Source: Streptomyces sp. LHD-70 (GTDB lineage Bacteria > Actinomycetota > Actinomycetes > Streptomycetales > Streptomycetaceae). Taken from it: 64,000 nucleotides of DNA. The stretch is taken from NCBI RefSeq assembly GCF_031157275.1, contig NZ_JAVIFW010000001.1, positions 372,001 to 436,000 on the forward strand. Direction: 5' to 3'. Every line of letters starts with the position of its first letter. The first letter of the stretch is position 1. This document shows positions 1-6,845 of the stretch, in pieces. A program made the position numbers and the translations under genes. The notes beneath the pieces were generated by a model that searched no databases, had not been told where the DNA came from, and saw only the letters and a list, made by a program, of their open reading frames with translations.

Positions 1-1413
1 GTAGCGGACCGCGCGCGGGCGCTTGTGCGGGGCGAGCTGGGACGCCACGTGGTCCGTCAACTCCGCCGCGCTCGGCGGGCGTTCGGGGTCGTACGGGACG
101 ATCCAGGCGACGACGCGCTCGCCGAGGTCCGGATCGGGCTCGCCGGTCACCGCGGCCTCGCGGACGCCCGGGTGGTCGAGCAGCGCGTTCTCGATCTCGC
201 CCGCGCCGATCTTGTACCCGCCGCTCTTGATCAGGTCGGTGGCCTTGCGGCCGACGATGCGTACGTACCCGTCCGGGTCGCGCACCGCCATGTCGCCGGT
301 GCGGAACCACCCGTCGTCGGTGAACGCCTCGGCCGTGGCTTCGGGCCGGTTCAGATAACCGGTGAACAGGTTCGGGCCGCGCACCTGGATCTCGCCCACC
401 TCGTCCGGGTCGGCGGCCGGCGCGCCCGCCTCGCCTGCCTCGTTGACGATTCGCAGCTCGACGCCGCGCAGCGGCAGGCCCACGGAGCCGGGGCGCGGCT
501 CGGCGTCGGCCCGCACGCTGGTGTTCATCAGGGTCTCCGTCAGGCCGTACCGCTCGATGACGCGGCAGCCCGTCGCGGCCGTGATGCGGTCGTGGTCGTG
601 CACGGGCAGCGCAGCCGAACCGGAGACGAGCACGCGCGCGCCCGACAGTGCCTTGGCGAGGGCGCGGTCGCCCGGCAGGGCCTCGGCGATGCGGTGGTAC
701 ATCGTGGGCACGCCGAACAGCATGGTGGCCCCGGAGGCGAGTTCACGGGTCACACCCTCCGTCGAGAACCGGCCGAGGTGCCGCACCTCGCCCCCGCGCC
801 GCAGCGGGCCGAGCACGCCGAGGATCAGCCCGTGCACATGGAAGAGCGGCAGTCCGTGCACGAGGACGTCGTCGGCGGTCCACTGCCAGGCGTCGGCGAG
901 CGCGTCCAGGGTCGAGGCGAGCGCGCGCCGCGGCAGCACGGCGCCCTTCGGCGAGCCGGTGGTGCCGGAGGTGTAGACGACGAACGCGGCGGAGTCCGGG
1001 TCGGGTTCGGGCGGCAGCGGCGGCCCCGGTACGGGGGCTTCCGTGCGTACGTCGATACGGTCCAACTCGGCCAGCACGTCCGGGAGTTCGGCGTCCGGCT
1101 CGGCGAGGACGGCGACCGGCGCGCTGTCCTGGACGATGTGCTCCAGCTCCCGCCCGCCGGCCTTCGGGTTCAGCGGCACGGCGGGCACCCCGGCGAGCAG
1201 CGCCGCGAGCACGCCGACCGCGGTCTCCACCGTCGCCGTGGCCCACACCGCGACCCGCCCGCCCCGCTCGAGCCCGCCGGCCAGGGCCCCGGCGGCCGCG
1301 GCGAGCTCCGGGTACGTCATACACCGCTCGCCGAAGCGCAGCGCGGGCCGCTCGACGCCCGCGACGAGGTCCGGGATGAGCGCCGGGAAGAGCGCCGGAT
1401 GGGGAGAACTCAC
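1..1413 (-). CDS. matB: Malonyl-CoA synthetase / acyl-CoA ligase, C-terminus cut by window edge
   Basis: An ANL-superfamily adenylate-forming ligase expected to join malonate (or methylmalonate) to CoA with ATP, supplying extender units for fatty acid and polyketide synthesis. Translation on the minus strand shows the AMP-binding P-loop VVYTSGTTGSPKGA, the motif RYGLTETLMNTS, the GYLNRPEATAEAF and GWFRTGDMA stretches and the hinge-lysine region GRKATDLIKSGGYKIGAGEIE. The reading frame closely resembles S. coelicolor MatB as I remember it. About 471 residues are present, and the last residues lie beyond position 1. The GTG at 1413 is chosen because AAGGAG sits 9 nt upstream; an in-frame ATG at 1437 lacks such a site. 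Substrate choice (malonate versus another acid) is inferred from similarity. Confidence 0.82.
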   Translation of the reverse strand, partial: MSSPHPALFPALIPDLVAGVERPALRFGERCMTYPELAAAAGALAGGLERGGRVAVWATATVETAVGVLAALLAGVPAVPLNPKAGGRELEHIVQDSAPVAVLAEPDAELPDVLAELDRIDVRTEAPVPGPPLPPEPDPDSAAFVVYTSGTTGSPKGAVLPRRALASTLDALADAWQWTADDVLVHGLPLFHVHGLILGVLGPLRRGGEVRHLGRFSTEGVTRELASGATMLFGVPTMYHRIAEALPGDRALAKALSGARVLVSGSAALPVHDHDRITAATGCRVIERYGLTETLMNTSVRADAEPRPGSVGLPLRGVELRIVNEAGEAGAPAADPDEVGEIQVRGPNLFTGYLNRPEATAEAFTDDGWFRTGDMAVRDPDGYVRIVGRKATDLIKSGGYKIGAGEIENALLDHPGVREAAVTGEPDPDLGERVVAWIVPYDPERPPSAAELTDHVASQLAPHKRPRAVRY

Positions 1414-1575
1414 GCGTCCTGACTCCTTGTCGTTCATGGGTGGCACTGACGTTTGCTACCCGAGCCCGCTCAGCCCACGCAAGCCTCTTCTCAACCGCCT
1501 TCCGCGCAACGACCTGCGCGGCGACCGGACGGTGCCCCAGGGCGTAGGGGACCACGTCGCCCCGAAGCAACGCCG

Positions 1576-2160
1576 CTACGGGCGGGACACCCGCTGCAGC
1601 AACCCCCACGTGAACTCGGCCACCAGCGGCCGCGGTTCACCGCCCTCCTCCTCCGGTGCGGAGATGAGCAACCCCCAGCGGGTCGGCGCCGAGCCCTCCA
1701 GGGGGCGGGCCGGAGGGAAGGCGCGGGCGGCCTCGTCGACGGTGCAGGACCAGGGGGTGAGGTCTGTCAGGGTGTGCAGGGGCGGGGCGGGGGTGCCGGG
1801 GGCGCGGATCAGCCACTCGTTCCAGACCGCGCCCGTCGGGGCGAGCAGCACCTCGAACCGCAACTCGGGCCAGAGCGGCACCGGCCAGAGCAGCGCCTCG
1901 CACTCCAGGTCGCCGATGGTGCGGCGGATCGTCTGCGGCGTACCGAGGACCGAGCGGTAGCGGGCGGCGGCGGACCGGGAGCGCGGTGCCCGACACATCG
2001 CCTGCCAACGCCGGTTGGCCTCCCGCATCTCGCCGACGGACACACCGAGTTCCCGCCGTGCGTCTTCGACGAGACCGGGATTGTGGTCGGCCATGCGTCG
2101 GAGGAGGACGAGTTGGAAGTCGAGGGGGGCGAAGGGGGAGGGGGTGGGCATGAGGACCAT
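1576..2160 (-). CDS. Conserved hypothetical protein, about 194 residues
   Basis: I do not recognise this protein. It is soluble-looking, with no signal peptide or membrane helix. It has an acidic-aromatic middle (LLWPVPLWPELRFEVLL) and a Trp-containing C-terminal half, and it ends shortly before the matB promoter region. It could start at 2160 (MVLMPTPS) or at the second Met at 2151. A GGGAGG lies about 12 nt upstream of 2160 and further from 2151, so 2160 is kept. It runs in the same direction as matB with a gap of about 160 nt, so co-transcription is possible but not shown. Codon use is typical of a real high-GC gene. Confidence 0.6.
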   Translation of the reverse strand: MVLMPTPSPFAPLDFQLVLLRRMADHNPGLVEDARRELGVSVGEMREANRRWQAMCRAPRSRSAAARYRSVLGTPQTIRRTIGDLECEALLWPVPLWPELRFEVLLAPTGAVWNEWLIRAPGTPAPPLHTLTDLTPWSCTVDEAARAFPPARPLEGSAPTRWGLLISAPEEEGGEPRPLVAEFTWGLLQRVSRP

Positions 2161-2232
2161 CGTCGCCTACGGCCACCTCCCGGGGGCCTTGACCAGAGCG
2201 CTGGCTGACGTAGTCCCGCTGATGCCCGCGGC

Positions 2233-2979
2233 CTAGACCGGTCGGCCACGGCTCCACAGTTCTTCGGAGGATTCCGCGAAGCGGTCGAACATGCCGCCTG
2301 CGTCAGCCCTGCGCAGGTGCAGTAGTGGGGAGTCGTGGCCCACCAGGCGTGCCAGATGGGGCGTCACCAGGGCGTCATTGTCGAAGCGGAACGTCGAAAG
2401 CGAAACGTGATTGACAGCGTCTTCAGGGGCGCTGAACCGCACCTCGACATTATCCAGTGGGCCGAGTCGTGCCAGTTCATCCAGTGTCATACGGATACGG
2501 GTGGAGACGGTCAGCGCCACGGCTTCGATTGCTTCCCGGTCTCGCGTGGTCTGACACTCCGGGTCACCGAGCAGAACGCGGATACGGCAGCCGCCTGCGG
2601 CTTTCTCGCGAAGTGTGTCGTTGAAGTGCGGCTGTTGAGTCCAGAAGAAGTAGTTCGTGTAGCCCGCAAGGAAAGTATCCGATTTGGCGCCGGCTACCAG
2701 CTCGCCCCACAGCGTAGAGGGGGCTGCCGACCGATATGGGTACGTCCGGATGATCTCCCGATCCGCCCCCGTCTTGATGCGGTTGGTCACCGCTTGAGGC
2801 CACAGCATCTCTTCGTCCACTCCCAGTGCCCTCGCGGCGTCTATACGGCTCTGGCGGTGCGGCTGGGACTCATCGTCCAGCCAACGCTTCACCGTTTTCG
2901 GGGAAACATCGTCGCGTACGGTCGGCTCCCGAGAGGCCCCTGCCAGGACGGAGGATAACCAGACAGGCGCACGCGCCAT
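2233..2979 (-). CDS. XRE-type HTH regulator with DUF5919-like (phospholipase D-fold) C-terminal domain
   Basis: A 248-residue predicted DNA-binding protein. Residues about 1-60 (VSPKTVKRWLDDESQPHRQSRIDAARALG written in pieces: KTVKRWL, RIDAARALGV) form a helix-turn-helix. The rest (TYPYRSAAPSTLW, GCRIRVLLGDPECQ, VEVRFSAPEDAVNHVS) matches the pattern of the DUF5919 / PLD-like sensor domain found on actinobacterial regulators, without an HKD catalytic motif. The start at 2979 avoids overlap with the divergent HAD gene at 3001; an upstream in-frame start at 3096 would lie inside that gene. The region around 2580-2660 is visibly AT-richer than its neighbours. Function as a stress-linked regulator of the divergent gene is inferred. 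Confidence 0.65.
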   Translation of the reverse strand: MARAPVWLSSVLAGASREPTVRDDVSPKTVKRWLDDESQPHRQSRIDAARALGVDEEMLWPQAVTNRIKTGADREIIRTYPYRSAAPSTLWGELVAGAKSDTFLAGYTNYFFWTQQPHFNDTLREKAAGGCRIRVLLGDPECQTTRDREAIEAVALTVSTRIRMTLDELARLGPLDNVEVRFSAPEDAVNHVSLSTFRFDNDALVTPHLARLVGHDSPLLHLRRADAGGMFDRFAESSEELWSRGRPV

Positions 2980-2992
2980 GTGCCCGTAGGCT
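2962..2992 (+). promoter_or_regulatory. Candidate leaderless promoter of the HAD gene
   Basis: The -10 box TAGGCT (2987-2992) lies 8 nt before the ATG at 3001, and GACAGG at 2962-2967 is a poor -35 candidate 19 bp upstream. No Shine-Dalgarno sequence precedes the start, which fits a leaderless transcript. The divergent regulator starts only 21 nt away at 2979, so the two promoters must overlap. Confidence 0.4.
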
Positions 2993-3000
2993 GCTCCCCG

Positions 3001-3642
3001 ATGATTGAGACGATCGTGTTCGACATCGGTGAGACGCTGGTCCGGGACGACCGCTACTGGTCTCGCTGGGCAGACTGGCTCGGCGTCCCCAGGCACACGC
3101 TCGCCGCGCTCGTCGGTGCCGTCACCGCCCAGGGCCGAGACAATGCCGACGCCCTGAGGCTCGTACGTCCTGGCATCGACATCCGCGCCGAGTACGAGGC
3201 GCGTGAGGCGGCAGGGCGCGGGGAGATCCTCGAAGAGGTCGACCTGTACGACGACGTTCGGCCTGCCCTCTCGGCGCTCCGCACACTCGGCATTCGCGTC
3301 GTCGTCGCAGGAAACCAGACGCCCAGGGTCGGTGACTTGTTGCGGGCCCTCGACCTGCCCGTCGACCTGATCGCCACATCCGGCGAGTGGGGGTGCGCGA
3401 AGCCGTCGAAGCGGTTCTTCGATCGTGTACTAGACGTCTCTGCCGCGGCTCCGCACGAGACTCTCTATGTCGGCGATCACCCGGCCAACGACCTCTACCC
3501 CGCCAAGAAGGCAGGGCTCCGCGCGGCACACCTGCGACGCGGCCCATGGGGATACCTGTGGGCAGACGACCCCGAGGTGAACGCTGCGGCTGACTGGCGG
3601 ATCGACTCCCTCGATGAGCTCGCCGAGGTCTGCGCAGTCTGA
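3001..3642 (+). CDS. HAD-superfamily hydrolase-like protein with degenerate motifs I and II
   Basis: A 213-residue cytosolic HAD-fold protein. Motif I reads FDIGET (D8): the nucleophile Asp is present but the usual second Asp, the general acid/base, is Gly10. Motif II reads VVAGNQ where Ser/Thr is normally found. Motif III is the Lys in GCAKPSKRFF. Motif IV is VGDHPANDLYPAKKAG, with acidic residues intact. It may therefore be a weak phosphatase or a binding protein. The start at 3001 (MIETIVFD) is preferred over 2980 because HAD proteins begin right before motif I and a -10 box sits 8 nt upstream. It is divergent from the XRE/DUF5919 gene, with which it probably forms a unit. Confidence 0.75.
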   Translation: MIETIVFDIGETLVRDDRYWSRWADWLGVPRHTLAALVGAVTAQGRDNADALRLVRPGIDIRAEYEAREAAGRGEILEEVDLYDDVRPALSALRTLGIRVVVAGNQTPRVGDLLRALDLPVDLIATSGEWGCAKPSKRFFDRVLDVSAAAPHETLYVGDHPANDLYPAKKAGLRAAHLRRGPWGYLWADDPEVNAAADWRIDSLDELAEVCAV

Positions 3643-3695
3643 GTGTCAATGCGACCGCCACAACTGAGAGTTGGGGGTGGAGCGACCTATGAGTT

Positions 3696-3706
3696 CGGTG
3701 TGTCAC
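3696..3706. promoter_or_regulatory. Half-site CGGTGTGTCAC upstream of the XRE-TPR regulator
   Basis: These 11 bases are identical to the right arm of the perfect palindrome at 4949-4967. The site lies 44 nt before the regulator's start codon, so it is a candidate autoregulatory operator. Confidence 0.45.
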
Positions 3707-3750
3707 CGCGCCTGTACGGTTCGTGCAGGCCGCACCGAACGGAGTCCAGG

Positions 3751-4926
3751 ATGCCCGCTTCAACGATGCGCGAGGTGGGGGAGCGGGTTGCCGCTTTACG
3801 TCGTGCCCGCCGGATGACTCAGGCAGAACTCGCACGTGCTGCGTTCATGTCCCTCAGCATGCTCCGCAAGATCGAGCAAGGGAGCAGGATGCCGGGCGAT
3901 GACACCCTTGACGCCATCGCTGCCGCCTTCGGTATCGACCCGACACGCATTCTCACCGGGCAGTCACGACCCGACAGCCGGGTCCGTGACGCATTACCGG
4001 ATCTGTCCGCTGCCATCGCGGCCTACGACATGCCCGATGACGGGCCGGTCCGCTCTCCGGCCGAACTCCGAGTCGCCGTCGGGGAGGCCACAGGCTGGCG
4101 TCTGTCGGCCCAGTACACGTCCATTGCCCACCGGGTTCCAGCGCTCCTTGCCGAATTGGCCCGAGCCCTCCACATCGGCCAGGGCCACCCCGAGCCGGCA
4201 CGCCTCCTCACCACCGCCTACCGCTCCGCGGACGCTGTCGCGTACAAGTACGGGGCACACGACCTTTCCGCCCGTCTCGTCGAGCTCATGCGCTGGTCTG
4301 CCACGCAGGCCGAAGACCCTCTCTTGAACGCCACTGTTGCCTACGTGCGAGGCGAGACGTTCTTGGCCGCTCGCTCCTACCTCCCCGGGCTGCGCGCCAT
4401 GGAACGGGCACTCGACCAGATGCCGGCCCCCGTCGACGACATGGCAGCGGCTGCACGCGGCGCACTGCACATGCGTGCTGCCGTCATCGCGGGCCGAGCA
4501 GGTGATCCCGACGCCGCTGACACTCACATCGGCGAAGCGCGCACTCTTGGTGACCGGGTTCGTGAGGGCGTGTACGACGGGACTGCGTTCGGTCCGAACA
4601 GCGTCCGCATCCACCAGGTATCGGTCGCCGTAAGCCTCGGCGGCGACCACGTGCAGGGCGCACTCGACGTTGCCCGGTCATGGGTACCTCCCCGCTCCCT
4701 CCCCACCGAGCGAAGCAGCGGCTTCTACATCGAACTGGCACGTGCGCAGCTCTGGTCCGGTCTCGTAGATGACGCTTTCAAGTCACTGCAGGTAGCCCGC
4801 AGCATCGCCCCGCAGCACACCCGTGAACACCCCTGGGCACGTGAAGACGCGGCCACGCTCCGGCGGTTGAAACGAGCCGATGCCGAGTCTCTGACCAAGT
4901 TTGTCGAGTGGATCGGTGCCATCTGA
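3751..4926 (+). CDS. XRE-family transcriptional regulator with TPR-like C-terminus
   Basis: A 391-residue regulator. Residues about 5-60 are a Cro/C1-type helix-turn-helix (REVGERVAALRRARRMTQ, ELARAAFMSLSMLRKIEQG). The remaining 330 residues are alpha-helical and repetitive, as in TPR-bearing actinobacterial XRE proteins, where the repeat domain senses peptides or partner proteins. ATG 3751 is chosen because GGAG at 3741-3744 is correctly spaced and the HTH follows at once; upstream in-frame extension lacks homology-like content. The CGGTGTGTCAC half-site lies upstream of this gene and the full palindrome upstream of the following operon, so it probably controls both (inference). Confidence 0.75.
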   Translation: MPASTMREVGERVAALRRARRMTQAELARAAFMSLSMLRKIEQGSRMPGDDTLDAIAAAFGIDPTRILTGQSRPDSRVRDALPDLSAAIAAYDMPDDGPVRSPAELRVAVGEATGWRLSAQYTSIAHRVPALLAELARALHIGQGHPEPARLLTTAYRSADAVAYKYGAHDLSARLVELMRWSATQAEDPLLNATVAYVRGETFLAARSYLPGLRAMERALDQMPAPVDDMAAAARGALHMRAAVIAGRAGDPDAADTHIGEARTLGDRVREGVYDGTAFGPNSVRIHQVSVAVSLGGDHVQGALDVARSWVPPRSLPTERSSGFYIELARAQLWSGLVDDAFKSLQVARSIAPQHTREHPWAREDAATLRRLKRADAESLTKFVEWIGAI

Positions 4927-4948
4927 ACCGGGCTAGCAGGTCGAGCCG

Positions 4949-4967
4949 GTGACACACGGTGTGTCAC
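4949..4967. promoter_or_regulatory. Perfect 9-1-9 palindrome, candidate operator of the XRE-TPR regulator
   Basis: GTGACACACGGTGTGTCAC has 9-bp arms around one central base. It lies 23 nt past the regulator stop codon and 61 nt before the next gene's start at 5029. Its right arm recurs upstream of the regulator at 3696-3706. Confidence 0.55.
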
Positions 4968-5028
4968 TTGGGCCCCTCGAACGGGATCACCATCTGTCTG
5001 TCCGCACCGGCGACAGAGGGGGACGAGG

Positions 5029-5439
5029 ATGCCCGAAGCACCCGCATCATCAGCAATTCATTTCGACAGGCCTGGTGACAACGTCGACCGCGCGTCCGCG
5101 ACGACGCAGGCGTCTGCGCCGAGTCTCGTGGAGGTGCGCGCCCTCATCGGTGTCACCCAGGACGCCGGTCTTGGTGGGCGCGTACCGGCACGAGATGTGG
5201 TCCGTGCCCAGATTCGCGAGCTGTCCGGATACCTCAACGCCCTGCGTACGGCCATCGCGACGAGTGCTCGCGACCCTGCCGATCGACGACAGTTGCGGTG
5301 CGACGCCGTCGCGCTCGTGCTGCGTGCTCCGGAGCCAGACGATCCGACACTGAGACAGGTCGAGCACCTGCGGCAACTCTCCCGGATCACGGGTCAGTTC
5401 CTGGAGATCGCGCAGCGGCGAGAAGGGGAGGTTTTGTGA
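5029..5439 (+). CDS. Small hypothetical protein, possibly DUF6415-like
   Basis: A 136-residue protein of unknown function. After a low-complexity N-terminus, the body (VEVRALIGVTQDAG, AQIRELSGYLNALRTAI, LRQVEHLRQLSRITGQFLEIA) is helical and resembles the DUF6415 proteins often found beside XRE regulators and natural-product genes in Streptomyces; that match is from memory and uncertain. The start at 5029 has a purine-rich GAGGGGGACGAGG just upstream. The stop overlaps the next start by one base (TGATG at 5437-5441), which implies translational coupling. It is the first gene after the palindrome at 4949-4967. Confidence 0.55.
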   Translation: MPEAPASSAIHFDRPGDNVDRASATTQASAPSLVEVRALIGVTQDAGLGGRVPARDVVRAQIRELSGYLNALRTAIATSARDPADRRQLRCDAVALVLRAPEPDDPTLRQVEHLRQLSRITGQFLEIAQRREGEVL

Positions 5440-5621
5440 TGCCAGACCTATGCCGCCCCCGCCGAGGCCTCGCCCCGGTCCCGACCTCGATGTGGTGCCA
5501 GTTCGAGGTGCGTCTGGTCGACTATGAACCGATCGAGCACGTGCAGGCCTGCGCCCACTGCGACGACCCGGGGCACGCGCGATGCGTCTGCCCCGAGCTC
5601 CACACGGGCGGCAGCGGGTGA
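5439..5621 (+). CDS. Cysteine-rich 60-residue protein, putative zinc binder
   Basis: This short gene is translationally coupled to the preceding one (TGATG), with GGGGAGG 7 nt upstream. The protein contains a Cys near the N-terminus (PDLCRP), WCQFEV, and a C-terminal CAHCDDPGHARCVCPELH cluster. Four Cys and two His there could bind one zinc ion. No family is recognised. The 4-nt overlap with the next gene (GTGA at 5618-5621) keeps it in the same operon. A GTG directly before the ATG (5436) is an equivalent start. Confidence 0.5.
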   Translation: MPDLCRPRRGLAPVPTSMWCQFEVRLVDYEPIEHVQACAHCDDPGHARCVCPELHTGGSG

Positions 5622-5824
5622 AGGACTACCCTGCCGTGATGCTGCGGCAACTGCGGTCGCAGCGTCGCCGTCGAACCGCCCGGCGCGCCCTGCTATTGCG
5701 GGAAGCGTCCGTGGACCGCAACCGCCGCCGGAACCTCGGCGAAGCCCTCGTCACCGTCTTGCTCGTAGCCATGGTGATCGTCTCCTTCAGCGCGCTGATC
5801 TATCAGGTCGTCACACGGCCCTGA
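5618..5824 (+). CDS. Small single-pass membrane protein, 68 residues
   Basis: GTG start overlapping the previous stop by 4 nt. The N-terminal half is strongly basic (RSQRRRRTARRALLLRE, DRNRRRN). The C-terminal half is one hydrophobic helix (ALVTVLLVAMVIVSFSALIYQ) ending VVTRP, so the basic part should stay in the cytoplasm. An internal ATG at 5639 is an alternative start. No family is recognised. It closes the first sub-operon of the accessory block; the next gene begins 230 nt downstream after a hairpin. Confidence 0.5.
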   Translation: MKDYPAVMLRQLRSQRRRRTARRALLLREASVDRNRRRNLGEALVTVLLVAMVIVSFSALIYQVVTRP

Positions 5825-5927
5825 GCTCCCGGCCCGACGGCGCGTACGCCGACGTACGCCGCCCGGCCCCGGCCCCTCAACTCCCGCCTCTCCCGCCCTG
5901 AACCCGGCCGGGAAGGGAGCGGGCCCA

Positions 5928-5961
5928 ATCCCTCCGTTCCCTTGCGAGGCAACGGAGGGAT
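5928..5961 (+). terminator. Hairpin between the two halves of the accessory operon
   Basis: Arms ATCCCTCCGTT (5928-5938) and AACGGAGGGAT (5951-5961) pair perfectly over 11 bp around a 12-nt loop, with no following T-run. It could terminate the 5029-5824 transcript or act as a leader structure for the DUF397-like gene that begins 95 nt later. The rest of 5825-6056 shows no gene. Confidence 0.45.
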
Positions 5962-6056
5962 GTACCGCCGTCCGCGGGGCGGCAAACCCTCGAGGTGCCC
6001 GGCCGGCCCCTGCACGGGTGGTGCCGCGCACCGTTGACCAAAACAGGAGGAACCAC

Positions 6057-6290
6057 ATGACCGATCTGTACGCGCAGCCCCTCACGAACCTGGAGTTCCG
6101 CAAGCACTGCGGCGGCAACCTCCAGTCCGAGCACGAGTCCTGCGTCACCTACGCCCGCGCCGACGACATCGTCGTGATGCAGGACAGCAAGCCGCAGGAT
6201 GACGGCAAGGAGCTGCGCTTCACCACTCAGGAGGTTGACGACTTCGTCCTCGGCTACGCCCGCGAGCGCGGCCTGAACCTGTCCGCCTGA
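6057..6290 (+). CDS. DUF397-like small protein
   Basis: A 77-residue protein with the DUF397 pattern: LEFRKHCGGN, then an acidic ESCV stretch, VMQDSKPQDDGKELRFT and a C-terminal helix EVDDFVLGYARERG. DUF397 proteins usually sit next to XRE regulators in Streptomyces and are thought to modulate them. An XRE regulator is indeed about 1.1 kb upstream. The start at 6057 has a strong AGGAGG (6045-6050). It leads a three-gene run with the 160-residue protein at 6352 and the oxygenase at 6846. Confidence 0.7.
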   Translation: MTDLYAQPLTNLEFRKHCGGNLQSEHESCVTYARADDIVVMQDSKPQDDGKELRFTTQEVDDFVLGYARERGLNLSA

Positions 6291-6351
6291 TCGCTCGACC
6301 ATGCCCGGCCGTGCGGATGCGGCCGGGCACCCCTCAGGGGAGAACCCGCCC

Positions 6352-6834
6352 GTGAACAACACCTACGACCACCAGTCATGGCCCAACAACGCTCCATGGC
6401 AGGGGCACTGGCACGGCTTCGGCCCCTGGGTCGGCGACGGCAAGTCGTACGCGAACGAAGCCGTCCGCCGTCCTGCGGACCTGAGCGGGGCGCACGTCGA
6501 GTTCATCCAGTCCCGCGTCCCGCCACTGATGACGGGGCTCTGGCTGATGCGCCCGGCCCAGGCCGTCAGGGAGCGCACCTGGACCCACGTGGGCGATGCC
6601 ATCGCCTGGCTCACCGACACCTACAAGCAGCACCCGCCCCTCGAAAGCCCCGACGGCGCGACCGCCTACGTCGGCCACGAGGTGAAGACCGCCTACGCGC
6701 GGGACGCCCTGCCGCGCGGTGTCGACGTCGTGTGGGCCTACTGGCTGCGCGGGCAGACCATCGCGTCGTATGCCGTGGTCTGCTGCCCGAACTTCTTCCA
6801 CAAGTCCCTGCCCTGCCCCTGCCCGCCGAACTGA
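6352..6834 (+). CDS. Unrecognised 160-residue protein with C-terminal cysteine cluster
   Basis: I do not recognise a family. The N-terminus is rich in Trp, His and Gly (HQSWPNNAPWQGHWHGFGPW). The middle is an ordinary mixed helix/strand domain. The tail AVVCCPNFFHKSLPCPCPPN ends with four Cys and several Pro. The GTG at 6352 follows GGGGAG (6338-6343). The next gene, a JmjC-type oxygenase, starts 11 nt after this stop, so the two proteins are probably made together. Possible roles are a partner or substrate of the oxygenase, or a metal-binding protein; neither is shown by sequence. Confidence 0.55.
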   Translation: MNNTYDHQSWPNNAPWQGHWHGFGPWVGDGKSYANEAVRRPADLSGAHVEFIQSRVPPLMTGLWLMRPAQAVRERTWTHVGDAIAWLTDTYKQHPPLESPDGATAYVGHEVKTAYARDALPRGVDVVWAYWLRGQTIASYAVVCCPNFFHKSLPCPCPPN

Positions 6835-6845
6835 CGGAGGAACGA

